The notes: generated by a model not told the origin, from the letters alone. A DNA stretch of 45,988 nt from Chloroflexota bacterium (GCA_017610335.1 JAFCCG010000006.1:1-45988), one strand, 5' to 3'. Counted from the stretch's first letter, positions 30,663-39,541 are shown. Numbers and translations: made by a program.

Positions 30663-33600
30663 CTTAATTCCTTTATGATATTCCTGCAGTGATTTTACTG
30701 TTCCTTTGTCGTTGATGTATTCTTTTATTCCTTCAGCAGCTGCTTTTGCTGCTGCAGTGGTTGTAATGTAGGGAATTCCATTTTTGATTGCAGCTTTTCT
30801 GATGTATGAATCATCGTGTTTGCTTTCTTTTCCAATAGGAGTGTTTATTATCAGGGCTATTTCTTTGTTGTTTACTGCGTCAATAATGTTTGGATTTCCT
30901 TCATGCATTTTTTTAATAAATTCTGTTTCAATTCCATTTTCTTTAAGAAAGTTTTTTGTTCCCTCTGTTGCCATTAATTTAAATCCAATTTCCTGCAGGG
31001 TTTTTGCCGCTTCAACAATATATTTTTTGTCTTTTGGTGCGATTGTAATAAGCGCTGTTCCTTTTGTTGGCAATGCCTGTTTTGCTGCTTCCTGTGCTTT
31101 AAAGAATGCAAGTCCAAACGAGTCTGCAATTCCCAAAACTTCTCCTGTTGATCTCATTTCCGGTCCGAGTACCGGATCAACTGCCGGAAACATGTTGAAT
31201 GGAAAAACCGCTTCTTTTATGCCAACGTGTTTGTATTTCTTTTTTGTAAAATTCATGTCTTTTATTTTTTTTCCAAGCACTGCCTTTGTTGCCATTCTTG
31301 CCATTGAAACTCCTGTTATTTTTGATACCAGTGGAACGGTTCTTGAGGCTCTTGGATTTGCTTCAAGAATGTATACTTTATCATCTGCTATTGCATATTG
31401 TATGTTCATTAATCCTATAATTTTCAGTTCTTTTGCAATCTTTTGAGTGTATTCTTCCATTGTTTTAATGTGTTTTTCTGAAATTGTTTTTGGCGGAATG
31501 GAACAAGCGCTGTCGCCTGAGTGGATTCCTGCCAGTTCAATGTGTTCCATTACACTTGGAATAATTACTTCGTCTCCATCCGCAACTGCGTCAACCTCTG
31601 TTTCGATTGCGTTTTCGAGAAATTTGTCAACAAGTATTGGTTTTTCCGGAGAAATTTCCACAGCAACTTTTACATAATTGCTTAACATTTCTTCGTCGTA
31701 AACAATTTTCATTCCGCGTCCTCCGAGAACATACGAGGGCCTTACCATTAGAGGGTATCCAATTTTTTTTGCAATTTCTAATGCTTCATCCAACGTACTT
31801 GCTGTTCCGCTTTCTGGTTGTGGAATTCCAAGCTTTTGCATAATTTCGCTAAATCTTTTCCTATCTTCTGCCAAATCAATGCTTTCAGGGCTTGTGCCAA
31901 GAATTTTTACTCCTGCTTCTTCAAGTTCTTTTGCTATATTCAAAGGAGTTTGTCCTCCAAACTGTACTATTGCCCCAATTGGTTTTTCATTATTGTAAAT
32001 GCTTAGCACGTCTTCTACTGTAAGCGGTTCAAAATAGAGCTTGTCAGATGTGTCATAGTCTGTTGACACTGTTTCAGGATTGCAGTTTACCATTATTGAT
32101 TCATATCCCTCGTTTCTTAGGGTAAAGGCTGCGTGAACGCAGGTGTAATCAAATTCTATTCCTTGTCCTATTCTGTTTGGTCCTCCTCCCAAAATCATTA
32201 TTTTTTTCTTACTGCTTACTTTTACTTCGTTTTTGCCGTTGTATGTTGAATAGTAATACGAGGCGTTTTCAACTCCGCTTACAGGAAGGTGTTGCCATAC
32301 TTCAACTTTTCCAAGCTTTATTCTTTTTTCTCTTATTTCTTGTTCTTTTACTCCAAGAATCTGGGCAAGGTACTTATCAGAGAAACCGTCTTCTTTTGCT
32401 TTTATTAGCAATTCGTTTGGAAGTTCTTTTCCCTTAAATTTTATTATTTTTTCTTCAAGTTCTACTAATTCTTTCATTTGTTCAATAAACCATTTTTTTA
32501 TTTTTGTAAGTTCAAAAAGCTCGTCAACTGTTGCGCCTTTTCTAATGGCTTCGTACATTATAAATTGTCTTTCACTTGATGGCTTTGCAAGCATTTTTTT
32601 CAAGTCTTCAAGGGAAAGTGCATTGAAATTTTTTACAAATCCTAACCCATATCTTTTTTTCTCCAAAGACCTTATTGCTTTTTGAAAGGCTTCTTTGTAA
32701 TTTTTGCCAATGCTCATTACTTCTCCTACGGCTTTCATTTGTGTGCCTAACTCATCTTCTGCTTCTCGAAATTTTTCAAAAGCCCATCTTGCAAACTTTA
32801 CTACAACATAATCCCCCCATGGCGTGTATTTGTCAAGCGTTCCTTTTCTCCAGTAAGGAATGTCTTTGAGGGTTAAGCCCCCTGCAAGTTTTGCTGAAAT
32901 TAATGCTATTGGAAAGCCTGTTGCCTTTGATGCCAGAGCAGAGCTTCTTGATGTCCTTGGATTAATTTCAATTACTACAAGTCTGCCATCTTTTGGATTG
33001 TGTGCAAATTGCACATTTGTTCCGCCTATTACTCCTATTGCTTCAACAATTTTGTAAGAATAATCCTGCATTTTTTGTTGCAGTTCTTTTGAAATTGTAA
33101 GCATTGGTGCAGTACAATAGGAGTCACCTGTGTGAATTCCTAAAGCGTCAACGTTTTCAATAAAGCATACTGTAATTTTCTTATTGTCAGCATCTCTTAC
33201 AACTTCTAATTCAAGTTCTTCCCATCCAATAATTGCTTCCTCTATTAAAATCTGTCCAACCATTGAAACAGCAATTCCTCTGCTTGCAATTGTTTCAAGC
33301 TCTTTTTCATCGTGTGCTATGCCTCCTCCTGTTCCTCCCATTGTGTAAGCAGGCCTTACGACTACAGGAAAACCTAATTCTTTTGCAATCTTTAATGCCT
33401 TTTCAACAGAGTATGCCGGATCGCTTTTTGGAAGCTCTATTCCAAGTTTGTTCATGGCTTTTTTAAATTCGATTCTGTCCTCTCCTCTTTCAATAGCGTC
33501 TGCTTGGACCCCGATAATTTTTACATTTTGTTCTTTGAGAAACCCGCTTTTGTGAAGTTCTGCTGCAAGGTTTAGTGCTGTTTGCCCTCCCAAATTTGGC

Positions 33601-33860
33601 AATAATGCGTCAGGCTTTTCTTTTTCAATAATTTTTTGAATTGTTTCAACATTTAATGGCTCAATATATGTTGCATCAGCCATGCTTGGATCTGTCATTA
33701 TTGTTGCAGGATTTGAATTTACCAAAACTATTTTGTATCCTGCTTCTCTTAATGCTTTACATGCTTGTGTTCCAGAATAATCAAATTCACATGCTTGCCC
33801 AATAATTATCGGCCCTGATCCAATTATCAGTACCTTGTCTATTCCTTCTATTTTTGTCAT
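30660..33860 (-). CDS. carB: Carbamoyl-phosphate synthase large subunit
   Basis: A full-length, 1066-residue CarB, making carbamoyl phosphate for pyrimidine and arginine synthesis. The start MTKIEGIDKVLIIGSGPIII and the two homologous ATP-grasp halves are clear: NSNPATIMTDP and GGQTALNLAAEL in the first, NCNPETVSTDYDTSDKLYFEPL and FGGQTPLNIAKEL in the second; the C-terminal allosteric domain has TKGTALITIAPKDKKYIV. No carA is in the window. It lies between panC and coaW. A GGAGG ribosome site sits about 11 nt before the ATG. Confidence 0.97.
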   Translation of the reverse strand: MTKIEGIDKVLIIGSGPIIIGQACEFDYSGTQACKALREAGYKIVLVNSNPATIMTDPSMADATYIEPLNVETIQKIIEKEKPDALLPNLGGQTALNLAAELHKSGFLKEQNVKIIGVQADAIERGEDRIEFKKAMNKLGIELPKSDPAYSVEKALKIAKELGFPVVVRPAYTMGGTGGGIAHDEKELETIASRGIAVSMVGQILIEEAIIGWEELELEVVRDADNKKITVCFIENVDALGIHTGDSYCTAPMLTISKELQQKMQDYSYKIVEAIGVIGGTNVQFAHNPKDGRLVVIEINPRTSRSSALASKATGFPIALISAKLAGGLTLKDIPYWRKGTLDKYTPWGDYVVVKFARWAFEKFREAEDELGTQMKAVGEVMSIGKNYKEAFQKAIRSLEKKRYGLGFVKNFNALSLEDLKKMLAKPSSERQFIMYEAIRKGATVDELFELTKIKKWFIEQMKELVELEEKIIKFKGKELPNELLIKAKEDGFSDKYLAQILGVKEQEIREKRIKLGKVEVWQHLPVSGVENASYYYSTYNGKNEVKVSSKKKIMILGGGPNRIGQGIEFDYTCVHAAFTLRNEGYESIMVNCNPETVSTDYDTSDKLYFEPLTVEDVLSIYNNEKPIGAIVQFGGQTPLNIAKELEEAGVKILGTSPESIDLAEDRKRFSEIMQKLGIPQPESGTASTLDEALEIAKKIGYPLMVRPSYVLGGRGMKIVYDEEMLSNYVKVAVEISPEKPILVDKFLENAIETEVDAVADGDEVIIPSVMEHIELAGIHSGDSACSIPPKTISEKHIKTMEEYTQKIAKELKIIGLMNIQYAIADDKVYILEANPRASRTVPLVSKITGVSMARMATKAVLGKKIKDMNFTKKKYKHVGIKEAVFPFNMFPAVDPVLGPEMRSTGEVLGIADSFGLAFFKAQEAAKQALPTKGTALITIAPKDKKYIVEAAKTLQEIGFKLMATEGTKNFLKENGIETEFIKKMHEGNPNIIDAVNNKEIALIINTPIGKESKHDDSYIRKAAIKNGIPYITTTAAAKAAAEGIKEYINDKGTVKSLQEYHKGIK

Positions 33861-34031
33861 TTTAATCCAGCCTCCACTCTTTTGTCATGTTGGGTTAACA
33901 CTCTTTTTTTATGTTTTTCAATCAAATAAAAAAACGGGGTTAGAATTAGGGTTTGTTTCCCGTTTTTCTTTAACATTAAAAAATAATTAAGAACAGAAAA
34001 GAATAACAAGGTTTCTTCACTGCCAAAAAAA

Positions 34032-34868
34032 TTATTCAAACCCTCTGTTGTCAATCAATCTTGTTTTTCCAAAAAATACTGCAAGCCCTATTCTGTTTCT
34101 TTTTTTAATTTTGTTAACTGGCTTTAGCGACGCAGAGTCAAATATTTCAACATAGTCAATTTTTCCACTTGTTTCAGAGATTTTGTCAGAAACTGCCTGT
34201 CTTACCGTTTCTGCATCTTTTTCGCCTTTTGAAAACATTTCCTCTGCAAGTGCAAGAGATTTGTTCAAAACAACTGCCTCATTTCTTTCCTGTTTTGAAA
34301 GATAGGCATTCCTACTGCTCATTGCAAGCCCATCCTTTTCTCGTATAATAGGGCAGCCAATAATATTAATGTCAAAGTTCATGTTTTTAGTCATTTTTTT
34401 TATTATTACAAACTGCTGAAAGTCCTTTAAACCAAAGTATGCAGAATCAGGAATTACTGCTTTAAACAATTTTGTGACAACTGTTGCAACTCCTCTAAAG
34501 TGTGCTGGTCTGCTTTTGCCACATAAAACCTGTCCTATTTCTCCAACTTCAACAAATTTTGTTTTTCCTTTGTATATTTCTTCAGCGCTTGGATAAAATA
34601 TTACGTCTACGCCCTCTTTTCTGCACCGTTCTGAGTCTTTTTCAAAATCGCGAGGATATGACTCAAAGTCTTCATTTGGAGCAAACTGTGTCGGGTTTAC
34701 AAAAATGCTTACAACAATCATGTCACATTCTTGCTTGGCCTTTTTTACAAGGCTTAAGTGGCCTGCATGCAAAAATCCCATTGTTGGAACAAATCCAATG
34801 GTTTTTCCTTCTGCCTTTTTGGCTTTGGAAAATTTTTGCATTTCTTCAATTGTTTTAATTACCTGCAA
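34032..34868 (-). CDS. panC: Pantothenate synthetase (TTG start)
   Basis: A 278-residue enzyme joining pantoate and beta-alanine with ATP. PTMGFLHAGHLSLVKKAK carries the HIGH-like HAGH, FVNPTQFAPNEDF the substrate loop, FGLKDFQQFVIIKKM and MSSRNAYLS the KMSKS-like end. No in-frame ATG fits the family start, but TTG 34868 gives MQVIKTIEEMQKF, the standard PanC beginning, preceded by AAGGTGAAACAAA. The start lies inside the end of panE. PanC belongs to the bacterial-type route; most archaea use pantoate kinase and phosphopantothenate synthetase instead. Confidence 0.93.
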   Translation of the reverse strand: MQVIKTIEEMQKFSKAKKAEGKTIGFVPTMGFLHAGHLSLVKKAKQECDMIVVSIFVNPTQFAPNEDFESYPRDFEKDSERCRKEGVDVIFYPSAEEIYKGKTKFVEVGEIGQVLCGKSRPAHFRGVATVVTKLFKAVIPDSAYFGLKDFQQFVIIKKMTKNMNFDINIIGCPIIREKDGLAMSSRNAYLSKQERNEAVVLNKSLALAEEMFSKGEKDAETVRQAVSDKISETSGKIDYVEIFDSASLKPVNKIKKRNRIGLAVFFGKTRLIDNRGFE

Positions 34869-35754
34869 TTTGTTTCACCTTTTTTACTTCTAATTCTTTT
34901 TTTTTGTTTTTTTTTACTTCTAATTCTTTTTTTTTGTTTTTTTTTACTTCTAATTCTTTTTTTTTGTTTTTTTTTACTTCTAAGATGTAATCTATTTCTG
35001 TTTTTTTGTTATTTCTAATATCCTGCAGCATTGAGGAAAGGTTTTCTGAAAACTTTATTTTGCAAATTTCTTCATATTCTTCTTTGTCAAATATTATTCC
35101 TTCTTTGTCAAGCACTAGTTTGACTTCGTTTAAAATCCCTTTCATTTCCTTTTGGTGTTCTATAACTTCACTGTTTTTTATTCCGTATATTGCTGTTAAA
35201 GGATTTAGTACACAGTTTACAAGCATTTTTTTCCAAACGTCTTGTTCTATGTTTTTCGAAACTTCTGCATTCAGCCCGCATTGTTTTAAATCTTCAACAA
35301 TTTTTTCAGATTCTTCACTTTTTTCAATCTTAAGATATCCATTGTAAGAAATTTTAATTCTGCCGAATTCTTCAAAAATAATCGCCTGGTTTGTTACAGC
35401 CCTTAATACCTTGCAGTCAACCAAACTTCTAACAAGTTCTTCTATTCCATAACCATTCTGCAGGCATATAATAATCGTGTCCTCTTTTACCTTGTTTTTA
35501 ATTGACAAAACAGCATTGTGTGAATCTATCACTTTTGTAGTCAGGAATACAACAGTGTTTTCTTTTATTTCTTCAACCTCTGTTACTGCCTTTACTTTGA
35601 AAATTCCTTTCTTGCTTCCGTCAATCTTTAATCCCTGGCTGTTTATTGCGTTAACATGTTCTTTTCTTCCAATAAGCAGTACGTTACACTGTCTTGAAAG
35701 CATTGCTCCATAATAGCTTCCAATTGCTCCTGCTCCTAAAATAATGTAATTCAT
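34855..35754 (-). CDS. panE: 2-dehydropantoate 2-reductase with a repeat tail
   Basis: A 299-residue NADPH-dependent ketopantoate reductase. MNYIILGAGAIGSYYGAMLS is the nucleotide-binding start, IICLQNGYGIEE and NQAIIFEEFGRI follow, and KKMLVNCVLNPLTAIYGI with SSMLQDIRNNKKTEIDYI form the catalytic domain. The expected C-terminal part after T-E-I-D-Y-I (about 35-40 residues with the G-x-P-T-P-x-N segment) is absent and replaced by lysine-rich repeats ELEVKKNKKK. ATG 35754 is chosen for the GGAGA 8 nt upstream. It overlaps panC by 14 bp, so the pair is translationally coupled. Confidence 0.85.
   Translation of the reverse strand: MNYIILGAGAIGSYYGAMLSRQCNVLLIGRKEHVNAINSQGLKIDGSKKGIFKVKAVTEVEEIKENTVVFLTTKVIDSHNAVLSIKNKVKEDTIIICLQNGYGIEELVRSLVDCKVLRAVTNQAIIFEEFGRIKISYNGYLKIEKSEESEKIVEDLKQCGLNAEVSKNIEQDVWKKMLVNCVLNPLTAIYGIKNSEVIEHQKEMKGILNEVKLVLDKEGIIFDKEEYEEICKIKFSENLSSMLQDIRNNKKTEIDYILEVKKNKKKELEVKKNKKKELEVKKNKKKELEVKKVKQIAGN
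34886..34982 (-). repeat. 30-bp tandem repeat at the panE 3' end
   Basis: The 30-bp period (ACTTCTAATTC plus a T-rich run, plus strand) is repeated exactly three times from 34886 to 34975 and partly again. It codes for ELEVKKNKKK units and ends just before the panC ribosome site. The period is a multiple of 3, so it keeps the frame. Confidence 0.9.
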
Positions 35755-35891
35755 TTTCATTTCTCCAATAATATACTTAATACTCAAGCTTTTTTATTTC
35801 AACTCTATGTCTCTTAAGAGGGTGTTATCAATTTAGTCTTTTACCTGCCAATTTGCTCTGTTTTAAATAATTTATTGCATTAATATTTGCA

Positions 35892-36374
35892 ATGAAAGAA
35901 ATACTTTTTTTGGGATTATTGCTTGTAGTAGCCATTGCCTTAAGTGGTTGTCTTACAGATGTTGCTTTTACTGATATAAGTGGGCCAACAGAACCTGTGC
36001 TTGACACAAGTGTTTTTCTTGAACAAACTTGTGATGCATTAAATGATTGTCCTCAGGGATATTCTTGTGGCAATTTTTTGGGGCAGGACCCAAAATGCTA
36101 TCCTGCAAATATGCAGCCTTGTAACATCCTAACATGTCCTGCAACAGTTCCATGTGTTGTGAGAGAATCCTGTCCAATACAGGTTGCCTGTGATTTTTCC
36201 AACAAGGCTGGCTGTAATGATTACGATGCAGAACAATGTCCTTCTGATTGTGTTGTTTGTCCTCCTTGTGAAGCATGCAGTTCAATAACCTGCCAAAATG
36301 AGTCGTTTTGTACAAGCATTGGCTTTGACAAAGATTGGTATGCAAGTGTCACCCCCTTAAGTCACCCCTCCTAA
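35892..36374 (+). CDS. Cys-rich lipoprotein
   Basis: A 160-residue lipoprotein with signal MKEILFLGLLLVVAIALSGC (lipobox LSGC). The mature part holds about 18 Cys in short pairs (CDALNDCPQGYSCGN, CPATVPC, CPSDCVVCPPCEACSS), ending CTSIGFDKDWYASVTPL. It likely folds through disulfides on the cell surface. Family not recognised. It has no clear ribosome site, and a TATA-like TTAAATAATTT lies about 25 bp before the ATG. Confidence 0.7.
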   Translation: MKEILFLGLLLVVAIALSGCLTDVAFTDISGPTEPVLDTSVFLEQTCDALNDCPQGYSCGNFLGQDPKCYPANMQPCNILTCPATVPCVVRESCPIQVACDFSNKAGCNDYDAEQCPSDCVVCPPCEACSSITCQNESFCTSIGFDKDWYASVTPLSHPS

Positions 36375-36475
36375 GAAGCACAAATTTTAGGACAGTTTCT
36401 GACTAAAACACTGCTTATACTTTTATAATTTCTTCTTATTTCAATCATAATCACTTAGGAAAGGGGGAAACTTGA

Positions 36476-37429
36476 ATGAAGAATTTTGCTGATAAACTGA
36501 TTGAATCTATTATAAATAAAAAAAGTGTTTCAGTTGTTGGACTGGATCCAAGATTGGAACAGATTCCTGCATTCTTAAAGGAAGAGGCAAAAAAAGAATT
36601 TGGGAATGGTTTTGAAGCAGCAGGAAGTGCCTTTTTTGAGTTTAATAAAAGAATAATTGACGCAGTTAAAGAACAGGTTCCTGTAATAAAACCGCAAATG
36701 GCTTTCTATGAACAATATGGTAAAGCAGGAATTGAAGCATTTGACAAAACTGTTAAATACGGGCAAAAAAAGGGTCTTTTGGTAATAGCAGATGCTAAAA
36801 GAAACGATATTGGTTCAACAGCAAAAGCTTATGCAGCAGCGCACTTGGGCGAAGTTGAATTGACAGATGGAAAAAAATCATGCTTTGATGTAGATGCATT
36901 AACAGTAAACGCTTATTTGGGAACAGATGGAATAAAACCTTTTACAGAAGCATGCAAGCAATTTGAAAAAGGAATATTTATACTGGTAAAAACAAGTAAT
37001 TCTTCTTCTGGAGACATTCAGGACAAGGAATTAAAGGAAGGAGGGGCCGTTTTTGAATTAATGGCTGAGTTTGTTAAAAAATGGGGTAGTGACCTAGTTG
37101 GAGAAAAAGGCTATAGTTCTGTTGGAGCAGTAGTTGGAGCAACTTACCCTGAACAGGCAAAAAATCTTAGAGAAATAATGCCACAATCTTTTTTTCTGGT
37201 TCCAGGCTATGGGGCACAAGGCGGCGGAGCAAAAGATGTTTTGCCATGCTTTAACAATGACGGGTTTGGGGCAGTAGTAAATTCTTCAAGGGGAATAATT
37301 TTTGCATTTGAAAAAGAAGAATTTGGCTGCAAGGAAACAGAGTTTGAAAAAGCAAGCCAGAAAGCGGTTGAAAAAATGAATAATGACATAAATACTGTTC
37401 TAAAAGAAAAGGGTAAGATTCCTTGGTAG
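36476..37429 (+). CDS. pyrF: Orotidine 5'-phosphate decarboxylase (long bacterial form)
   Basis: A 317-residue OMP decarboxylase, the last step of UMP synthesis. SVVGLDPRLEQIP holds the first catalytic Asp, VIKPQMAFYEQYG and LLVIADAKRNDIGSTAKAYA carry the Lys-x-Asp charge cluster (A-D-A-K-R-N-D), and DVDALTVNAYLGTDGI with GATYPEQAKNLREIMPQSFF and LVPGYGAQGG complete the site. The length and the DAKRNDIGSTA motif define the long subfamily of bacteria; archaeal PyrF is usually about 220 residues. A ribosome site (AAGGGGG) lies 8 nt before ATG. Confidence 0.95.
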   Translation: MKNFADKLIESIINKKSVSVVGLDPRLEQIPAFLKEEAKKEFGNGFEAAGSAFFEFNKRIIDAVKEQVPVIKPQMAFYEQYGKAGIEAFDKTVKYGQKKGLLVIADAKRNDIGSTAKAYAAAHLGEVELTDGKKSCFDVDALTVNAYLGTDGIKPFTEACKQFEKGIFILVKTSNSSSGDIQDKELKEGGAVFELMAEFVKKWGSDLVGEKGYSSVGAVVGATYPEQAKNLREIMPQSFFLVPGYGAQGGGAKDVLPCFNNDGFGAVVNSSRGIIFAFEKEEFGCKETEFEKASQKAVEKMNNDINTVLKEKGKIPW

Positions 37430-37443
37430 CAATTTAGCCAAAA

Positions 37444-37950
37444 CTATTTTTTCTTTACAAGCTTGCTTCCGACAAAGCCGCCTGCAAGTCCTATTGCAAA
37501 ATTAAGTACTGCAATAAAAATACTGCTAAAGATTACTGAAGCAATTACCATTGACTTGTAGTCTGCCAAAGACATTGTTGCAAAGAACTCAACACCGTAA
37601 TCTGCAAGTTCATCCATTTGCGTCTGCCATGCTGCATCAGTCATTAACAAAAGTGCTCCAGTACTAAAAAGCATTAATACAAGGCCCCCAATTGCTGCTC
37701 CCAAAGCAGGAAGAAAAATAATATCCTTTATGTCCTTTGTTTTTTTTGCAATAAGATAACCGCTTGGAATGCATCCAACTAATGGCGGCAAAAAAAGTGC
37801 TATAATTGAAAAAAGCATTATACCTCCTGAAAGCGTTAAATCCTCAGGTGTTTCCGGAACAAAAATGTTTCCAACAAAGTCCATTGCTGTAAAAAGCACC
37901 ATTGTAAGGACAGCTGCTAGTAAAATTTCTTTCCAAAACTTCTTAAACAT
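37444..37950 (-). CDS. Four-helix membrane protein
   Basis: A 168-residue membrane protein with hydrophobic segments at about 10-30 (ILLAAVLTMVLFTAMDF), 42-68, 80-105 (PALGAAIGGLVLMLFSTGAL) and 138-160 (MVIASVIFSSIFIAVLNF), ending with a basic KLVKKK. Gly-rich helices resemble DUF5518-like archaeal proteins, but this is not certain. It converges on pyrF. Confidence 0.6.
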   Translation of the reverse strand: MFKKFWKEILLAAVLTMVLFTAMDFVGNIFVPETPEDLTLSGGIMLFSIIALFLPPLVGCIPSGYLIAKKTKDIKDIIFLPALGAAIGGLVLMLFSTGALLLMTDAAWQTQMDELADYGVEFFATMSLADYKSMVIASVIFSSIFIAVLNFAIGLAGGFVGSKLVKKK

Positions 37951-38063
37951 TCAAATAAAATAAAGTGCAAAGTAGTATTTTATTGTATCTATGAAATTGC
38001 AGTGTGGTGGCAAAGGGCGTGAAAGGGAAAAATAGTTGACATTTCGCAGGAAGCATACATTTG

Positions 38064-38435
38064 TTAAAGCAGATTCTGTTGTTTGGCTTGCTTGACCGCA
38101 TTGACAAGCAGCTTCATTTGTCTTAACGCAGCCCTTTCCTCTTTTGGAACCATTGCTTCAAAAGGGGTTTCTTCTGTTGCCTGTGCACTGTATCTGTTGA
38201 TAAAATTCATATAGTTATCAAGCAAAAGATTGCATTTTCCCAAATGAACGCCATTTTTAAACAAAAAATTAATCAATTTGATTTTTCTTTCTTTAGACAG
38301 GTTTTTCATGTTAATGCGTAAAGAAGTCATTTTTCCTGAGAATTCCACCACCTGCTTTCTCCTGCCATCAGCAACCGTCTTTTGCCTTTTGACGCGCGTT
38401 GCCTGTTTTCTAATAGGCGTGTGTCCAGAAGCCAT
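38064..38435 (-). CDS. Basic helical hypothetical protein
   Basis: A 123-residue protein: basic N-terminus (MASGHTPIRKQATRVKRQKT), then helical segments (LSKERKIKLINFLFKNGVHL) and a C-terminal helix (RAALRQMKLLVNAVKQAKQQ). ATG 38435 is used because the TATA-like stretch TTTTAAGG lies about 22 bp upstream and the preceding codons have no family support. No function can be given. Confidence 0.55.
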   Translation of the reverse strand: MASGHTPIRKQATRVKRQKTVADGRRKQVVEFSGKMTSLRINMKNLSKERKIKLINFLFKNGVHLGKCNLLLDNYMNFINRYSAQATEETPFEAMVPKEERAALRQMKLLVNAVKQAKQQNLL

Positions 38436-38641
38436 AACTAACTTAAACGCCTTAAAAGAATAAAAACCAATTGCTAAAGAGGACCCAAATGACAAACAAC
38501 ATAAATTTTAGGACAGCTATTTTTTGCCCAAAAGCCTCTTTCAACGCGCTTTTAAACCCCTGCTAGTAAATAATTTTTATTACTTGGCTTATTTTTGCGA
38601 ATTGGTTTAAGTAATAAAACAAAAAAAGGTGAAAAAATACT

Positions 38642-38797
38642 ATGGCTGATGATCAGTATGGTAGGGCTATGCACAAGGTAACTTGTTCTGAGTGCGGAAA
38701 GGAAACAGAAGTTCCTTTCAAACCAGACGGAACAAGACCTGTTTACTGCAAAGACTGCTATATGAAACATAAGAAACCAAGAAACGACAATTACTAA
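38642..38797 (+). CDS. CxxC-x17-CxxC zinc-ribbon protein, second copy
   Basis: A 51-residue paralogue of the protein at 18161-18331: MADDQYGRAMHKVTCSECGK, ETEVPFKPDGTRPVY and CKDCYMKHKKP. CSEC and CKDC are separated by exactly 17 residues, as in the first copy; the two share about 75% identity. The ribosome site AAAAAAAGGTGAAAAAAT is also the same, suggesting shared translational control. Confidence 0.85.
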   Translation: MADDQYGRAMHKVTCSECGKETEVPFKPDGTRPVYCKDCYMKHKKPRNDNY

Positions 38798-38892
38798 TTC
38801 CAGTAATTGGTTCGGAATTCTTCAAAAACTATTTCTATTTTTTTTTATTTTTATTACACCCCAGCGAAAGCCATCGAAGGTTTTGGGGTTGT

Positions 38893-39438
38893 TTAACAGT
38901 CTACGAATTCTAATTCTGCTGGTTTTCTGAATCCTCTTTTTAGCAAAATGTCTCTTTCTTTTAGTAAGCAGCTTCTGTTGTGGGCTATGGCTTTGTTTAG
39001 GTTTCCTTTTTCCCAAGCCTGCATGCAGAGAAATCCTTTGTCGTTGAATGGGTCGCCATATTGTGGAATGCCAAGCAGGTTGACCACTTTTTTCTTTGCC
39101 TCAAACTTTTCTTTGTTTAGCTCTCTTTCGAATAAAAACCTTGCTTTTAGGTTATGGAACAAAACACCCATTTCAAAATCGCAGTTGAAGGCATGAAAAG
39201 GCTTTTCTAAACCGTTTAGCAGAGAATAAAGCCTTTCCTTTAACGTGGTTAAGTCCCTAGTTGTTTGCGCAGTAAGAATTTTTAGCTCTTGCCCGTTAAT
39301 ATACCCAAATATCACTGGCTGAATATTGGCATACTGTCTTGAATCACTAAAATTTCGGGAAAATCCTCCAATGGTTTCAATGTCAATAATCGTTCCATCA
39401 AAACCAAACTCGTTGTTTTCCCTGTGCTCTAGAATCAT
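38893..39438 (-). CDS. RNase H-like/DnaQ-type predicted exonuclease
   Basis: A 181-residue protein with an RNase H-like layout: GTIIDIETIGGFSRN (D-x-E metal motif), QPVIFGYINGQELKIL (strand pair), KPFHAFNCDFEMGVLF (second motif with Asp), and IAHNRSCLLKERDILLKRGF (third helix with Asp). This order fits the YprB-like RNase_H_2 family of predicted DNA exonucleases. A TATA-like GTTTTAAAGC lies about 30 bp before the ATG. Confidence 0.65.
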   Translation of the reverse strand: MILEHRENNEFGFDGTIIDIETIGGFSRNFSDSRQYANIQPVIFGYINGQELKILTAQTTRDLTTLKERLYSLLNGLEKPFHAFNCDFEMGVLFHNLKARFLFERELNKEKFEAKKKVVNLLGIPQYGDPFNDKGFLCMQAWEKGNLNKAIAHNRSCLLKERDILLKRGFRKPAELEFVDC

Positions 39439-39541
39439 TTTGCAACCGCCAATTAAATCAAAAGAGTCAAAGCTTTAAAACAATTTTGGCAACCGCTTTT
39501 GTTAGAATAAACCCGTAAAAAGGTTTTTTTGGGGGGGGATA

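Noticed and set aside
33857-34054. 65-residue minus-strand frame between panC and carB
   Set aside because: It begins inside panC, has no ribosome site, and its composition reflects AT-rich intergenic DNA.
34886-34982. 30-bp repeats as a CRISPR array
   Set aside because: The units abut with no spacers and form the coding end of panE.
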